Assembly: GCF_026967935.1 (NCBI RefSeq)
Contig: NZ_JAPVBL010000004.1
Location: 186,001-250,000 of the forward strand
Direction of reading: 5' to 3'
DNA: 64,000 nt
Source: Modestobacter sp. VKM Ac-2982
Lineage (GTDB): Bacteria > Actinomycetota > Actinomycetes > Mycobacteriales > Geodermatophilaceae
In this document: positions 43,644 to 53,700 of the stretch, one piece after another
Layout: each line of letters begins with the position of its first letter
Position numbering within the stretch: the first letter of the stretch is position 1
Program-made: the position numbers and the translations under genes
The notes under the pieces: generated by a model
The model's input: the letters and a program-made list of their open reading frames with translations, nothing else
The model's database searches: none
What the model was told of the DNA's origin: nothing

Positions 43644-44773
43644 GTGCCCTCCCGGATCCTGGCGGCCACCTCGGCCTTGACTGCGGCGGCAGCGGCCGGC
43701 CCACCGGCCGATGCGAGCCCGGACAGGTTGACCCCGACCACGCCCGGCACGGCGAGCAGGACGCGGGCCTCTCGGACCGCGGCCTCGATGCCGGCGGCCA
43801 CCGGGTCGGGTGCGGCGAGGACCCGCTCGACCGCCGCGTCGTCGAGGTGCAGGCCGGGGAAGGCCTGCAGCACGCGCGCCGACCGCTCGTCGGTGTAGAC
43901 GGCGACCGACGCGACGAACGGCAGGGTCGCCCCGGCCGCCCGCGCGGCCGCGGTGAAGGCGGCGAGCCGCGCCGGGCCGGCCACGTGGTTGAGCACGCAC
44001 AGCCGGGCTCCGGCGCGCTCCTTGCCGGCCACCCGCTGCGGGCGCAGCGGCACGGGCGGCGCGTCCGGCGACTCGGGCACCGCCGCGGTAAGCCCGGCTG
44101 CGGCGGCCAGTGCGGCGAGCCGGGTCCCGTCGAGGTCGAACACGGAGCTGACGCCGGGCCGCACGCCCGGGCCGCGGCCGTCGCCGGTCACGCACAGCAC
44201 CCCGTCGACCCCCACCGCGGCGAGGCCGGCCAGCTCCTGCTCCAGCACGACCCGGTTGCGGTCCCGGCAGGCCAGCGTCGTCCACGGCCGGCCCCCGGCG
44301 GCCAGCACCTCCTGCGCCATCAGCGTGGGCGGCAGGTCGGGCCGGTTCTGGTGCTCCCCGATGAGCAGGCCGTCGCTGACCGGGGCCAGCGCGGCCACGA
44401 CCGCCCGCACCGACGCCGGGTCGAACGGGCGCACCGTCAGGTCGGTGAGGACCACCGGCCCGGTCCGCGCCCGCTCCAGCAACCCACCCGGGGACGGCAG
44501 CGGGGCCGGCGGGGTCGGTTCGGTCCAGCGCGGCAGCGGTGGCTCGAGGAAGACGCACGGGTACGCCGCCAGCTCGCAGCTCCCGTCGTCCCGCACCCCA
44601 CCGCAGGGCCCGAAGACCATCCGCTTGGGACAGCCGGGCCGTTCCTCGGTGGGGCCCGTCTGCTCCGCTGCCCCCACTCCTGGTCGCTGACCCGGCGCGC
44701 ACCGGCCCAAACCCCGAGCCGCCGCTGGTGTCGGGCCGGGCACCGATGTGTCCCGATCACGCTCCTCGGGCAC
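43640..44773 (-). CDS. Methylene-THF-reductase-like protein with N-terminal Cys domain
   Basis: A 377-aa protein. An N-terminal Cys-rich module, CPKRMVFGPCGGVRDDGSCE plus YPC, matches the MetV-like/MTHFR C-terminal Zn or Fe-S motif, but here it precedes the barrel. The rest resembles a methylenetetrahydrofolate-reductase barrel (LIGEHQNRPDLPPTLMAQEV, LCVTGDGRGPGV, ARLCVLNHVAG). It may reduce or transfer folate-bound one-carbon units; FAD-binding residues are not obvious. GTG 44773 is uncertain; GTG 44743 is possible. It is divergent from the MEDS gene (38 nt) and coupled to the methyltransferase. Confidence 0.75.
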   Translation of the reverse strand: MPEERDRDTSVPGPTPAAARGLGRCAPGQRPGVGAAEQTGPTEERPGCPKRMVFGPCGGVRDDGSCELAAYPCVFLEPPLPRWTEPTPPAPLPSPGGLLERARTGPVVLTDLTVRPFDPASVRAVVAALAPVSDGLLIGEHQNRPDLPPTLMAQEVLAAGGRPWTTLACRDRNRVVLEQELAGLAAVGVDGVLCVTGDGRGPGVRPGVSSVFDLDGTRLAALAAAAGLTAAVPESPDAPPVPLRPQRVAGKERAGARLCVLNHVAGPARLAAFTAAARAAGATLPFVASVAVYTDERSARVLQAFPGLHLDDAAVERVLAAPDPVAAGIEAAVREARVLLAVPGVVGVNLSGLASAGGPAAAAAVKAEVAARIREGT

Positions 44774-44811
44774 TGGCGGAGAGTCGGAGAAGACGACGAG
44801 GAGGTGGTCCC

Positions 44812-45819
44812 GTGACGCAGCGCAACGAGGAGCACCAGACGCCCCAGCACCAGCGGGTCGAGCAGCAGGGGGTCCAGCAGCAGGGGTACCGGCACGTCGG
44901 GCACGTGCTCCGGCCGGGCCAGGACCTGACCGGGGTGGTCGGCCCGGTGCTCCGGGAGGCGCTGTCCGCCGGGGAGCCGGTGGTGGTGGCCTGCCCCGAG
45001 GCCGTGGCCAACGCCCTGGTGGACGCCCTGCGCGGGGCTGGTGACGTGCACGTCGCGCCGACCCAGCGGATCGACGACCGGCCGCCGACCGTGCTCGCGG
45101 CGATCGCCGGACTGGTCGACGAACGGGCGCCGGGCGCCGGGCGCCGGCTGCACCTGGTGACCGGGCCGGGCGGTCCGGACGCCGATCCGGCGGTGTGGGT
45201 GCAGACGGAGGCGCTGCTGAACCACGTGCTCGCCGAACGGCCGGTCGACCACGTGTGCCTGCTCAGCCCGACGGCCGAGGGCGGTCCGGACGTCGACGCC
45301 GTCGCTGCGGCCACCCACCCCTGGTTGCTGACCGAGGACGGCGTCGTCCGCAGCCCGGCCTTCCGGTCACCCGACGAGCTGCTCCGCGAGGTCCAGCGGG
45401 CCACGGTCCCCGACCCGCTGGAGGAGACCGAGCCGACGCTGGCCATGGTCGACCTCGACGACATGCGGGCGCTGCGCCGGGCGCTGCACGAGGTGCTGGC
45501 CGACAGCGCACTGTCCCCGGACGCGGCACAGGACTTCGTGCTCGCCATCGACGAGATCACCGCCAACGCCTCCGAGCACGGCGTCCCCCCGGTGGACGTG
45601 CGGCTGTGGTGCACCCCGGAACGACTGCTGTGCGCGGTCACCGACCGGGGCACAGCCTTCGACGACCCACTGGTGGGCTACGGCCCGGCGCACGGGGACA
45701 TGGCGGTCGGCGGGATGGGCCTGTGGCTGGCCCGCCGTTCGGTCGACAGCCTGACCGCGACGCCGGCCGACGAGTCCGGCGACGGCTGCACCGTGCGCCT
45801 GGTCGTCAACGCGTGCTGA
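44812..45819 (+). CDS. MEDS-domain anti-sigma/HATPase regulator
   Basis: A 335-aa protein. After a Gln-rich N-terminus, residues ~25-190 form a MEDS sensor domain (RHVGHVLRPGQDLTGVVGPVL, GEPVVVACPEAVANALVDAL). The C-terminal RsbW-like ATPase domain has the N-box DFVLAIDEITANASEHG, DRGTAFDDPL and GGMGLWLARRSVD. Such proteins act as serine kinases on anti-anti-sigma factors or as sensor switches. GAGGAGG lies 7 nt before GTG 44812. It is a possible partner-switching counterpart of the phytochrome-PP2C 5 kb away (inference). Confidence 0.88.
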   Translation: MTQRNEEHQTPQHQRVEQQGVQQQGYRHVGHVLRPGQDLTGVVGPVLREALSAGEPVVVACPEAVANALVDALRGAGDVHVAPTQRIDDRPPTVLAAIAGLVDERAPGAGRRLHLVTGPGGPDADPAVWVQTEALLNHVLAERPVDHVCLLSPTAEGGPDVDAVAAATHPWLLTEDGVVRSPAFRSPDELLREVQRATVPDPLEETEPTLAMVDLDDMRALRRALHEVLADSALSPDAAQDFVLAIDEITANASEHGVPPVDVRLWCTPERLLCAVTDRGTAFDDPLVGYGPAHGDMAVGGMGLWLARRSVDSLTATPADESGDGCTVRLVVNAC

Positions 45820-45834
45820 AGCACCGCGTCCTGG

Positions 45835-46383
45835 TCACCCGGCGGCGGGGACGAGGCCGGCGGCCTCGATGAGCCGGGCCTGCTCCCGGCACCAGGGCGA
45901 CCACGCGTCGTACTGCTGGGTCTCCTGCCGGGCGCGGAAGGTGGCCCAGTCGACCACCTCCCACTCCCCCACCTCGGTGGGTTCGGGCGCCGGCGTGCCG
46001 GCGAACCGGCCGAGGTAGACCGGGCAGATCTCGTTCTCCACGACGCCCCGGAACTCGGCCCGGTAGCGGTAGGAGGGCAGCGCCGGGACCAGGTCCGTGA
46101 CGTCGACCCCGAGCTCGTACCGGGCGCGCCGGGCGATCGCCTGCAGGTCACCCTCCCCCGGCCCCGGGTGCCCGCAGACGGTGTTGGTCCACATCCCGGG
46201 GAAGGTGGCCTTCTCCTGTGCACGCCGGGTGACCAGGAGCCGACCGTCGTCGGCGAAGAGGTAGGCGGAGAACGCACGGTGCAGGGGCGTCTCGCCGGTG
46301 TGCACGAGCGGCTTGGGCATGGTGCCGATCTCCGCCCCTTCCTCGTCGACCAGCACGATCAGCTCTGCCGTCGGGGATGCCAC
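45835..46383 (-). CDS. idi: Isopentenyl-diphosphate delta-isomerase, type 1
   Basis: A 182-aa Nudix-fold enzyme interconverting IPP and DMAPP for isoprenoids. Catalytic motifs: TFPGMWTNTVCGHP with the catalytic Cys, the HRAFSAYLF metal-His region, and VVENEICPVYLG with the catalytic Glu. GTG 46383 is chosen (GGAG 5 nt upstream, conserved ASPTAELIVLVD start); GTG 46425 would add 14 residues. It converges on the MEDS gene with a 15-nt gap. No other isoprenoid gene is nearby. Confidence 0.93.
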   Translation of the reverse strand: MASPTAELIVLVDEEGAEIGTMPKPLVHTGETPLHRAFSAYLFADDGRLLVTRRAQEKATFPGMWTNTVCGHPGPGEGDLQAIARRARYELGVDVTDLVPALPSYRYRAEFRGVVENEICPVYLGRFAGTPAPEPTEVGEWEVVDWATFRARQETQQYDAWSPWCREQARLIEAAGLVPAAG

Positions 46384-46535
46384 CACGTCTCCATCGTCCC
46401 CGACGGGCAGGCATTCCGCGCGCACGGCCCCCGATCGGCACCGCCTCGGACGGGTGAGGGGGCATCGTCACGCTGCGCAATCGTTTGCACACTGGCCGCG
46501 TCACCACGGCAGGCGACCCGAGAGGACCAGCACGG

Positions 46536-49130
46536 ATGAGCAGCCCCACGGCATCGATCGCCGCCCTTCACGATGTCGCCCTCCCCGACGCGGCCCTCCC
46601 CGACGCGGCCCTCCGGGTCGCGCTCTCCGCGGACCTGGGCCGCGTCGACGCCGGCGGCACCCTCCGCGAGCTCGCGCAGCCCGTCCTCCGGGTGCCGGAC
46701 GGCGCCACCATGTCCTCGGTCGACGCGCTCTTCCGCCGCGATGCCGCCCTCCGCTGGATCGTCGTCGACGGGCCCGGCGAACCGGTGCTGATCAGCCGCT
46801 CCTGGTTCGAGCTGTCCATGACCGGCCGGCTGGGCTACGGCCGGCTGCTGCAGCAGCGGCGCCGGGTCCGGGACGCCGCCCCGCCGGACACGCTGCGGTA
46901 CCCCGCCGACTGCCCGGTCGGCCGCGCGGCCGCCGCCGTCATCCACCGGCGCGCCGCGGGCGAGGACCTGCTCGACGGCGTGCTCGTCTCCTGGCCCGAC
47001 GGCCGGCTGGGCGTCGCGCCGGTGACCGCCGTGTTCGAGCAGCTCGCCCAGGAGTACGCCTACCAGGCCCTGCACGACCCGCTCACCGGGCTGCCGAACC
47101 GGCTCTTCCTGCTCGAACGGCTGCGGCAGGCGGTCTGCCCCGGCTCCTCGGCCGTGCTGTTCGTCATCGACCTGGACCGGTTCAAGGACATCAACGACCA
47201 CCTCGGCCACGCGGCCGGGGACGACGTGCTGACCGAGTTCGCGCAGCGGCTGCGCACCGTCGCCCGCAGCGAGGACCTGGTGGTCCGGCTCAACGGCGAT
47301 GAGTTCGCGCTGCTGACGCCGCCGCTGACCACCGCGCAGAGCACCGCGCTCGCGGAGCGGATCGTGCTCACCGCGGCAGCGCCGTTCGTCGTCTCCCCGC
47401 GGAACGCCGACCGGGACGCCGAGCAGCTGGTCAGCCTCGGTGCGAGCGTCGGGGTGGCCGGTTGCACGGCGGAGGTGTACTCGCCGGACAAGCTGCTGCA
47501 CCGGGCTGACCTGGCGTTGCTCCGGGCGAAGTCGCTGGGCCGCGGCCGGGTGGCGCACTTCGGCACGGAGCTGCTGGAGGACGCCGAGACCACCGACGCC
47601 GTGCGTGCTCGGCACCGGATGGAGCGGCGGCTGCGGCTGGCGATCGAGTCGCGCTCGCTCTCGCTGCACTACCAGCCCGTCGTCACGCTGCCGTCCGGCC
47701 AGGTGACCGGGGTGGAGGCGCTGGCCCGCTGGGAGGACGACGAGCTCGGCCGGGTGGCCCCGGACCAGTTCATCCCGCTCGCCGAGCAGACCGGCCTCGT
47801 CGTCGACCTCGGGCGGTGGGTCCTGCAGACGGCCTGTCGCGAGGCCGCCGGCTGGCCGGCCGGACCCTCCGGGCTGCCCCCGACCGTGGCCGTCAACGTC
47901 TCCCCGGTCCAGCTGGCCCAGCGGGGCTTCATCGACGACGTCACGCAGGCGCTGAACGACAGCGGGCTGGCACCGGCCCGCTTGTGCCTGGAGATCACCG
48001 AGACCGCTGCGATCACCGACCTCACCGCCACCGCGGCGCGGCTCACCCAGGTGCGCGACCTCGGCGTGCGGCTGGCGCTGGACGACTTCGGCGCCGGGCA
48101 CTCCGCGCTGACGCTGCTGCGTGCCCTGCCGGTGCACCTGGTCAAGATCGACCGTTCCTTCATCGAGCGGGTCGCCAGCGACACCGCGGACGCCGTGCTG
48201 GTCCGGCTGGTCATCGAGGCGGCGCACAGCCTGGGCCGTCGGGTCTGCGCCGAGGGCGTGGAGACCGCCGAGCAGGCACAGCAGCTGGTCTCGATGGGCT
48301 GCGACTCCGCGCAGGGCTGGCTGTTCGGCCGCCCGGAGCCGGCCTCATCCCGGCTCGCCGCGCTGCTCACCTCCCGCGCGCTGGCCGAGCCGCTGGCCAC
48401 CGACGCCGTGCTGCCGCTGGGCGGCAACGACGAACTCGTCCTGGTGACCACGCCGGAGCGGGTCATCACCTACGCCTCGGCCAGCAGCGGGCCGATCCTC
48501 GGCTGGCTGCCCCAGGAGATGGTGGGCATGTCCGTGGGCGACTTCATGCACCCCGAGGACGGCGCCCGGGTCAGCGCGGACCCCGAACTCGCTGCCCGGT
48601 TCACCACCGGCACGGGCGTGCACCGGGTCCTGCACCGGGACGGCAGCGTCCGCTGGCTGGAGAGCGACACCCGGCGGCTGGCCGCCGACGACGGCACGGT
48701 CCGTGAGGTGCTGTCGGTGTCCCGGGACGTCACCGCCACCGTCGAGGCACGGCGGGACCTGGCCGACAGCGAACTGATGCTGCGGCACGCCTTCGACGAC
48801 GCCCCGATCGGGATGACGCTGACCCGGATGGACGGCTCGCTGGTGCGGGTGAACAAGGCGTTCGCGGCGCTGCTGGGCACCACGACCGAGGCGCTCGCCG
48901 CCCGCCGCGTCCAGGATCTCGCCACTGCCGACAGCCACGCGGCGGTCGGCCGGCTGTTCACCGAGTTCGCCGGCGTCACCGAGCTCTCCACCCGCCTCCG
49001 GCACGCCGACGGCAGCGAGGTGCCCGTGCTCGTACGCGTCTCGGTGGTCCGGGACCAGGCCGGGGAGCCGACGTCGGTCTTCTCGCACGTCCTGCCCGAG
49101 CCGGCGCCAGCCCCCGTCCCCGCGGTCTGA
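46536..49130 (+). CDS. c-di-GMP signalling protein: CBS-like, GGDEF (degenerate), EAL, two PAS
   Basis: About 864 aa and soluble. Residues ~30-165 look like a divergent CBS pair. The GGDEF domain has RLNGDEF (253-257), where the first Gly is Asn, so cyclase activity is doubtful. The EAL domain is complete: VEALARW (394-396), LEITETA, ALDDFGAG, KIDRSFI, EGVET and QGWLFGRP, so phosphodiesterase activity is likely. Two PAS domains follow at ~630-855 (ILGWLPQEMVGMSVGDFMHPED; PIGMTLTRMDGSLVRVN), an unusual C-terminal position. ATG 46536 has GAGAGGA upstream. Confidence 0.92.
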   Translation: MSSPTASIAALHDVALPDAALPDAALRVALSADLGRVDAGGTLRELAQPVLRVPDGATMSSVDALFRRDAALRWIVVDGPGEPVLISRSWFELSMTGRLGYGRLLQQRRRVRDAAPPDTLRYPADCPVGRAAAAVIHRRAAGEDLLDGVLVSWPDGRLGVAPVTAVFEQLAQEYAYQALHDPLTGLPNRLFLLERLRQAVCPGSSAVLFVIDLDRFKDINDHLGHAAGDDVLTEFAQRLRTVARSEDLVVRLNGDEFALLTPPLTTAQSTALAERIVLTAAAPFVVSPRNADRDAEQLVSLGASVGVAGCTAEVYSPDKLLHRADLALLRAKSLGRGRVAHFGTELLEDAETTDAVRARHRMERRLRLAIESRSLSLHYQPVVTLPSGQVTGVEALARWEDDELGRVAPDQFIPLAEQTGLVVDLGRWVLQTACREAAGWPAGPSGLPPTVAVNVSPVQLAQRGFIDDVTQALNDSGLAPARLCLEITETAAITDLTATAARLTQVRDLGVRLALDDFGAGHSALTLLRALPVHLVKIDRSFIERVASDTADAVLVRLVIEAAHSLGRRVCAEGVETAEQAQQLVSMGCDSAQGWLFGRPEPASSRLAALLTSRALAEPLATDAVLPLGGNDELVLVTTPERVITYASASSGPILGWLPQEMVGMSVGDFMHPEDGARVSADPELAARFTTGTGVHRVLHRDGSVRWLESDTRRLAADDGTVREVLSVSRDVTATVEARRDLADSELMLRHAFDDAPIGMTLTRMDGSLVRVNKAFAALLGTTTEALAARRVQDLATADSHAAVGRLFTEFAGVTELSTRLRHADGSEVPVLVRVSVVRDQAGEPTSVFSHVLPEPAPAPVPAV

Positions 49131-49169
49131 GCCGGGGGCGGTGAGACAGGCCGCCGGCGGGCCGCCCGG

Positions 49170-49556
49170 TCAGTGCTGGGCGTTCTCGGTGTGCATCAGG
49201 TCGCCGTAGTCGGCGGGCAGCTGGTCCAGCACGTGCAGGTACTCCGGCCCCACCGCCTCGCGGAGGGCAGCCGTCACCGCGCGGGCGTGCTGACGTGCCT
49301 GCTCGGGCGTGCAGCCCCGCCCCTCGGCCTCGGCCACCCGGCGGTAGAACTCCGCCAGGTCGAAGCGCTCGACCGATCCGTCGGTCGGGACGGCGCCGGC
49401 CAGCTCTCCCGGCAGCTGGGCCGCCAGGTCGGCCGCCTCGGTGGACAGCCGCTGGCCCAGCACCCTGAGGGTGGCCCGGACCGCCTGCTGGGCGTGCTCG
49501 TGGTCGGGGATGCCGGCGGACTGCTGCACGGCGGAGACGAACTCGTGTTCCTGCAT
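49170..49556 (-). CDS. DUF2267 protein
   Basis: A 128-aa protein with the DUF2267 pattern (FVSAVQQSAGIPDHEHAQQA, LRVLGQRLSTEAADLAAQLP, FYRRVAEAEG). Function is unknown; homologues often sit in stress-related loci. ATG 49556 has GAGGAGG 8 nt upstream; an in-frame GTG/ATG extension to 49616 lacks support. It is the last gene of the leftward group behind pyruvate oxidase (63-nt gap). Confidence 0.85.
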   Translation of the reverse strand: MQEHEFVSAVQQSAGIPDHEHAQQAVRATLRVLGQRLSTEAADLAAQLPGELAGAVPTDGSVERFDLAEFYRRVAEAEGRGCTPEQARQHARAVTAALREAVGPEYLHVLDQLPADYGDLMHTENAQH

Positions 49557-49619
49557 CGGTCGTTCCTCCTCGTTCCTCGGATGGCGCCCACGAGGTCCGC
49601 GGGCGCCGGACCGCACCGG

Positions 49620-50750
49620 TCAGCCGATGCGGAGGTCCTCGATGTCCTCGGTGCGCAGCGAGAGCCCCAGCCCGGGTGCGTCACCCCGGGGCCGGACGCG
49701 ACCGCCGACCGGCTCGACGACGCCGTCGAAGAGCCGCCGCTCGAACCGCTCGTGGTCGTGGAACCACTCCAGGTGCCGCAGGTTCGGCGTCGCCGGCCCG
49801 AGGTGCGCGTGCAAGGTGGGCACGCAGTGCGCCGACACCTCCAGCTGGTGCCCGGCGGCCACGGCGCAGGCCCGGATCCACTCGGTCACGCCGCCGCAGC
49901 GGCTGGCGTCCACCTGCAGGCAGTCGACCGCACCGGCACCGCACAGGGCGGCGAAGTCGGGCAGCCGGGCGCCGTACTCCCCGGCGGCGACGTCGCAGTC
50001 CAGGCTCTCGCGGACCAGCTGCAGCCCGGCCAGGTCGTCGGAGGAGACCGGCTCCTCGAACCACACGACGCCGAGGTCGTCGAGCTCCCGGCCGACCCGG
50101 ACCGCCTGCTTCGCGGTGTAGCCACCGTTGGCGTCGACGAGCAGGGCGACGTCGTCCCCCAGCACCTCGCGCGCCAGCCGGGTGCGGGCGAGGTCTCGGG
50201 GAACCGCCGTCCCCCACGACTCCCCGATCTTGATCTTCGCCTGGTCGTGGCCGGCGGCCAGCCAGCCGCCGAGCTGGTCGCGGGTGGCGTCGTCGTCGTA
50301 GCTGGTGAAGCCGCCGCTGGCGTAGACCGCGGCGTCCGGGCGCACCGCACCGAGCAGACCGGCGAGCGGGACGTCGAGCAGCCGCGCCTTCAGGTCCCAC
50401 AGGGCGACGTCGACCGCCGAGATCGCCATCGCCACCAGACCCGGCGCGCCGGCGTTGCGGACCGCCCGTGCCATGGCGAACGCCGCGGCCGGCGGGTCGA
50501 GCACCGGGCAGCCGAGCACCACCTCGGCCAGCAGACCGCGGACCACCGCCGCGGCCGAGGCGTCGGCGTAGGTCCAGCCGACCCCGGTGCTGCCGCCGCC
50601 GGAGGCGTGCACCACGACGGCGGTGGTGGCGTCCCAGCTCAGCGTCCCGTCCGCCTCCGGGCGGTCCGTGGGCAGCCGGTAGACGGCGACCTCCACGGCG
50701 TCGACCCGCGGGTCCGACGGCGTCCCGCGATCCCCTGGTCGCGCGGGCAT
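49620..50750 (-). CDS. Enolase-superfamily (mandelate racemase-type) enzyme
   Basis: A 376-aa TIM-barrel enzyme. The base KIKIG (KxK) is near residue 195, metal ligands lie in LLVDANGGYT, WFEEPV and AAGEYG, and SAHCVPTLHAH supplies the general His. This is the mandelate racemase/acid-sugar dehydratase subgroup; it probably dehydrates or racemises a hydroxy-acid. Its ATG overlaps the FAD/Fe-S oxidase stop by one base (TGATG), so the two are coupled and a hydroxyacid/ketoacid pathway is likely. Confidence 0.88.
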   Translation of the reverse strand: MPARPGDRGTPSDPRVDAVEVAVYRLPTDRPEADGTLSWDATTAVVVHASGGGSTGVGWTYADASAAAVVRGLLAEVVLGCPVLDPPAAAFAMARAVRNAGAPGLVAMAISAVDVALWDLKARLLDVPLAGLLGAVRPDAAVYASGGFTSYDDDATRDQLGGWLAAGHDQAKIKIGESWGTAVPRDLARTRLAREVLGDDVALLVDANGGYTAKQAVRVGRELDDLGVVWFEEPVSSDDLAGLQLVRESLDCDVAAGEYGARLPDFAALCGAGAVDCLQVDASRCGGVTEWIRACAVAAGHQLEVSAHCVPTLHAHLGPATPNLRHLEWFHDHERFERRLFDGVVEPVGGRVRPRGDAPGLGLSLRTEDIEDLRIG

Positions 50751-53700
50751 CAGCCGCTCACCCGGCGCAGCCCGCTGGCTGCCGCCCCCACCGCGAGGCC
50801 GGCCGCGGCGGCCAGCACCGCGCCCTGGGCGACCCTGCCCGGCGGCCGCGGCCGGTCGGCCAGCACCTGCTCGGGGAGCTCGCCCAGCCGCGCCCCCTCG
50901 ACCAGGCCGGCCAGCGCCTCCGCGGAGTGCACCGCCCGCCGCCCGGTGTCGCCCTGCTCGATCTGGGTGCGACAGCTGAAGCCGTCCGCCAGCACCACCG
51001 ACCGGGGATCACCCTCGCGTACGGCCGGCAGCAGGACCTGCTCGCCGCAGGCCATCGAGACCTCGTGGTGACCGGGCTCGAACCCGAAGTTCCCGGCGAG
51101 CCCGCAGCAGCCCGAGTCCAGCACGTCGGCGTCGAGCCCGGCCTTCCGCAGGAGTTCCCGATCGGCGTCGAAGCCCATGATCGAGTGCTGGTGGCAGTGG
51201 GTCTGCACCATCGCCGCCCGCTCGGCCGCCGGCGGTGCCCAGTCCGGGGCCCGCTCGGTGAGCAGCTCGGCGAGGGTGCGGGTGGTCTCGGCGAGCCGGC
51301 GCACGTCCTCGTCCTCGGGGAGCAGCTCGGGTGCGTCGGCCCGGAACACCGAGGTGCAGCTGGGCTCCAGCCCGACCACCGGCACCCCGTCCCGCACCGC
51401 GGGGCCGAGCGCCTGCGCCGTGCGCCGCAGCACCCGGGCGGCCACGCCCAGCTGGCCGGTGGAGATCCAGGTGAGCCCGCAGCAGAGCTCCTGCTCCGGC
51501 AGCCGCACCCGGAAGCCGGCGTCCTCCAGCACCGTGACCGCCGCCCGGCCGATGGCCGGGTGGAAGAACTCGGTGAAGGTGTCCGGCCACAGCAGCACCT
51601 CACCGCGCCGGCCGTCCCCGCGCGGTCCGCGCTCGCGGTACCAGTGGGTGAACCGCTCGTGCGCGAACAGCGGCAGCTCCCGCTCGGGGGTGAGCCCGCC
51701 GACGGCCTGGGCGATCCGGCGCAACCCCGGCGTCTGGGTCGCGACGTTCACGACCCGGGGCGCCAGCGCCGCGACGCGGGCTGCCAGCGGCAGCCAGCCC
51801 AGCGAGTAGTGGGTCCGCGGGCGCACCCGGCCGGCGTAGTGGTGGGACAGGAACTCCGCCTTGTAGGTCGCCATGTCGACGTCGACCGGGCAGTCGCTCT
51901 TGCAGCCCTTGCAGGCCAGGCACAGGTCCAGGGCGTCCCGGACGGCGGTGGACCGCCACCGGTCCCGGACGACGTCGCCGCGGAGCATCTCGAACAGCAG
52001 GCGGGCCCGGCCCCGGGTGGAGTGCACCTCGTCGCCGGTGACCTGGTAGCTCGGGCACATCACCGCGCCCTCGGCACCCTCGCCGAGCGTGGCCCGGCAC
52101 TTGCCGACGCCCACGCAGCGGGCCGCCGCCTGCGCGAAGGAGCCGCCGTCCTCCGGGTAGCCGAACGCCACCTCCGGCTCCCACGCCGGATACTCGGTGG
52201 TGAGCCTCAGGTCCGCGTCCAGGGGGCGGGAGCGGACCACCTTGCCCGGGTTCATCCGGTTCTCCGGGTCGAACAGCTCCTTCATCCGCTCGAACGCGCC
52301 GATCAGCTCCGGGGGGAACATCTTCCCGAGCAGCTCACCCCGGACCTGCCCGTCGCCGTGCTCGCCCGACAGCGAGCCGCCGTAGCCCACGACCAGGTCC
52401 GCGGCCTCTTCCAGGAAGGCCCGGTAGCCCGCGGCGCCACCGGGGGAACCGAGTTCGAACGGGATGCGCAGGTGCACGCAGCCGTGCCCGAAGTGCCCGT
52501 ACGTGGACGCGGGGGTCAGCCCGTGCCGGTCCAGCAGGTCCCGCAGCTCCGCGAGGTAGGACCCCAGGTCCTCCGGCGCGACCGCGGAGTCCTCCCAGCC
52601 GGGCCAGGTGTCGCGCCCGGTCGGCGGGTGCGCCGTGGCGCCCAGCCCGGCCTCCCGGAACGCCCAGAGGTCGGCCTGCTCCGCGGGGTCGTCCAGCACC
52701 AGGACCGACGGCGGCTCGGGCGCCGCACAGACGTCCGCGACCAGCCCGTCCATCCGCCGGCCGAGCTCGTCGGGGTCGTCGTCGGCGAGCTCCACGAGCA
52801 GCCAGCCGTCCCCCTCGGGCAGCTTCTCCAGCGCCCGCGGGTTCATCCCCTCCTCGGCCTGGTTCCGCCGCAGGACGTCGTCGACGCCCTCCAGCCGGTG
52901 CGGTCGCCAGGGCAGCACCCGGGTGACCTCCCGACCGGCGGTCACCACGTCCGGGTAGCCCAGCACGGCCAGCCGCCGGTGCCCCGGCAGCTCGGCGAGC
53001 TGCAGCTCGGCGCGCAGGACGGTCACCAGCGTCCCCTCGCTGCCGACCAGCGCCCGGGCCAGGTCGAAGCCGTTCTCCGGCAGCAGCGAGTCCAGGTTGT
53101 AGCCCGACACCCGCCGCGGGATCTGCGGGTACCCGGTCCGGATCTGGGCCAGGTGCTGGTCCCGCAGCTCGCGGAGACCCCGGTACACCTCGGCCGGGCG
53201 GCCGCCGGCCTGGACGACCCGGGCGTGCTCCTCGTCCGACGTGGGGCCCACCCACATCCGGGTGCCGTCGGCAAGGAGCACCTCCAGTCGGGAGACCTTG
53301 TCCACGGCCTTGCCGTACATCTGCGCCGACGAGCCGCAGGCGTTGTTCCCGAGCATCCCGCCGACCGTGCAGGTCCAGTGGGTGGCCGGCTGCGGCCCCC
53401 AGGTCAGGCCGTGCTCGGCCAGCCGGTCGTCGAGGTGGTCCAGCACCATGCCCGGCTCCACGACGCACGTCCGGCTGTCGACGTCCACCGACTCCAGCCG
53501 GTTGCAGTGCCGGCTCCAGTCCAGGACGACGGCGGCGTTCGTGGTCTGGCCGGACAGGCTGGTCCCGCCGCCGCGGGACAGCAGCGGGACCCCGTGCTCG
53601 CGGCAGACCGCCGCCGCCTCGACGGCGTCCTCCACCGTGCGGGGCTCGACCACACCCAGCGGCGGGATGCGGTAGTTCGACGCGTCGGTGGAGTAGGCGC

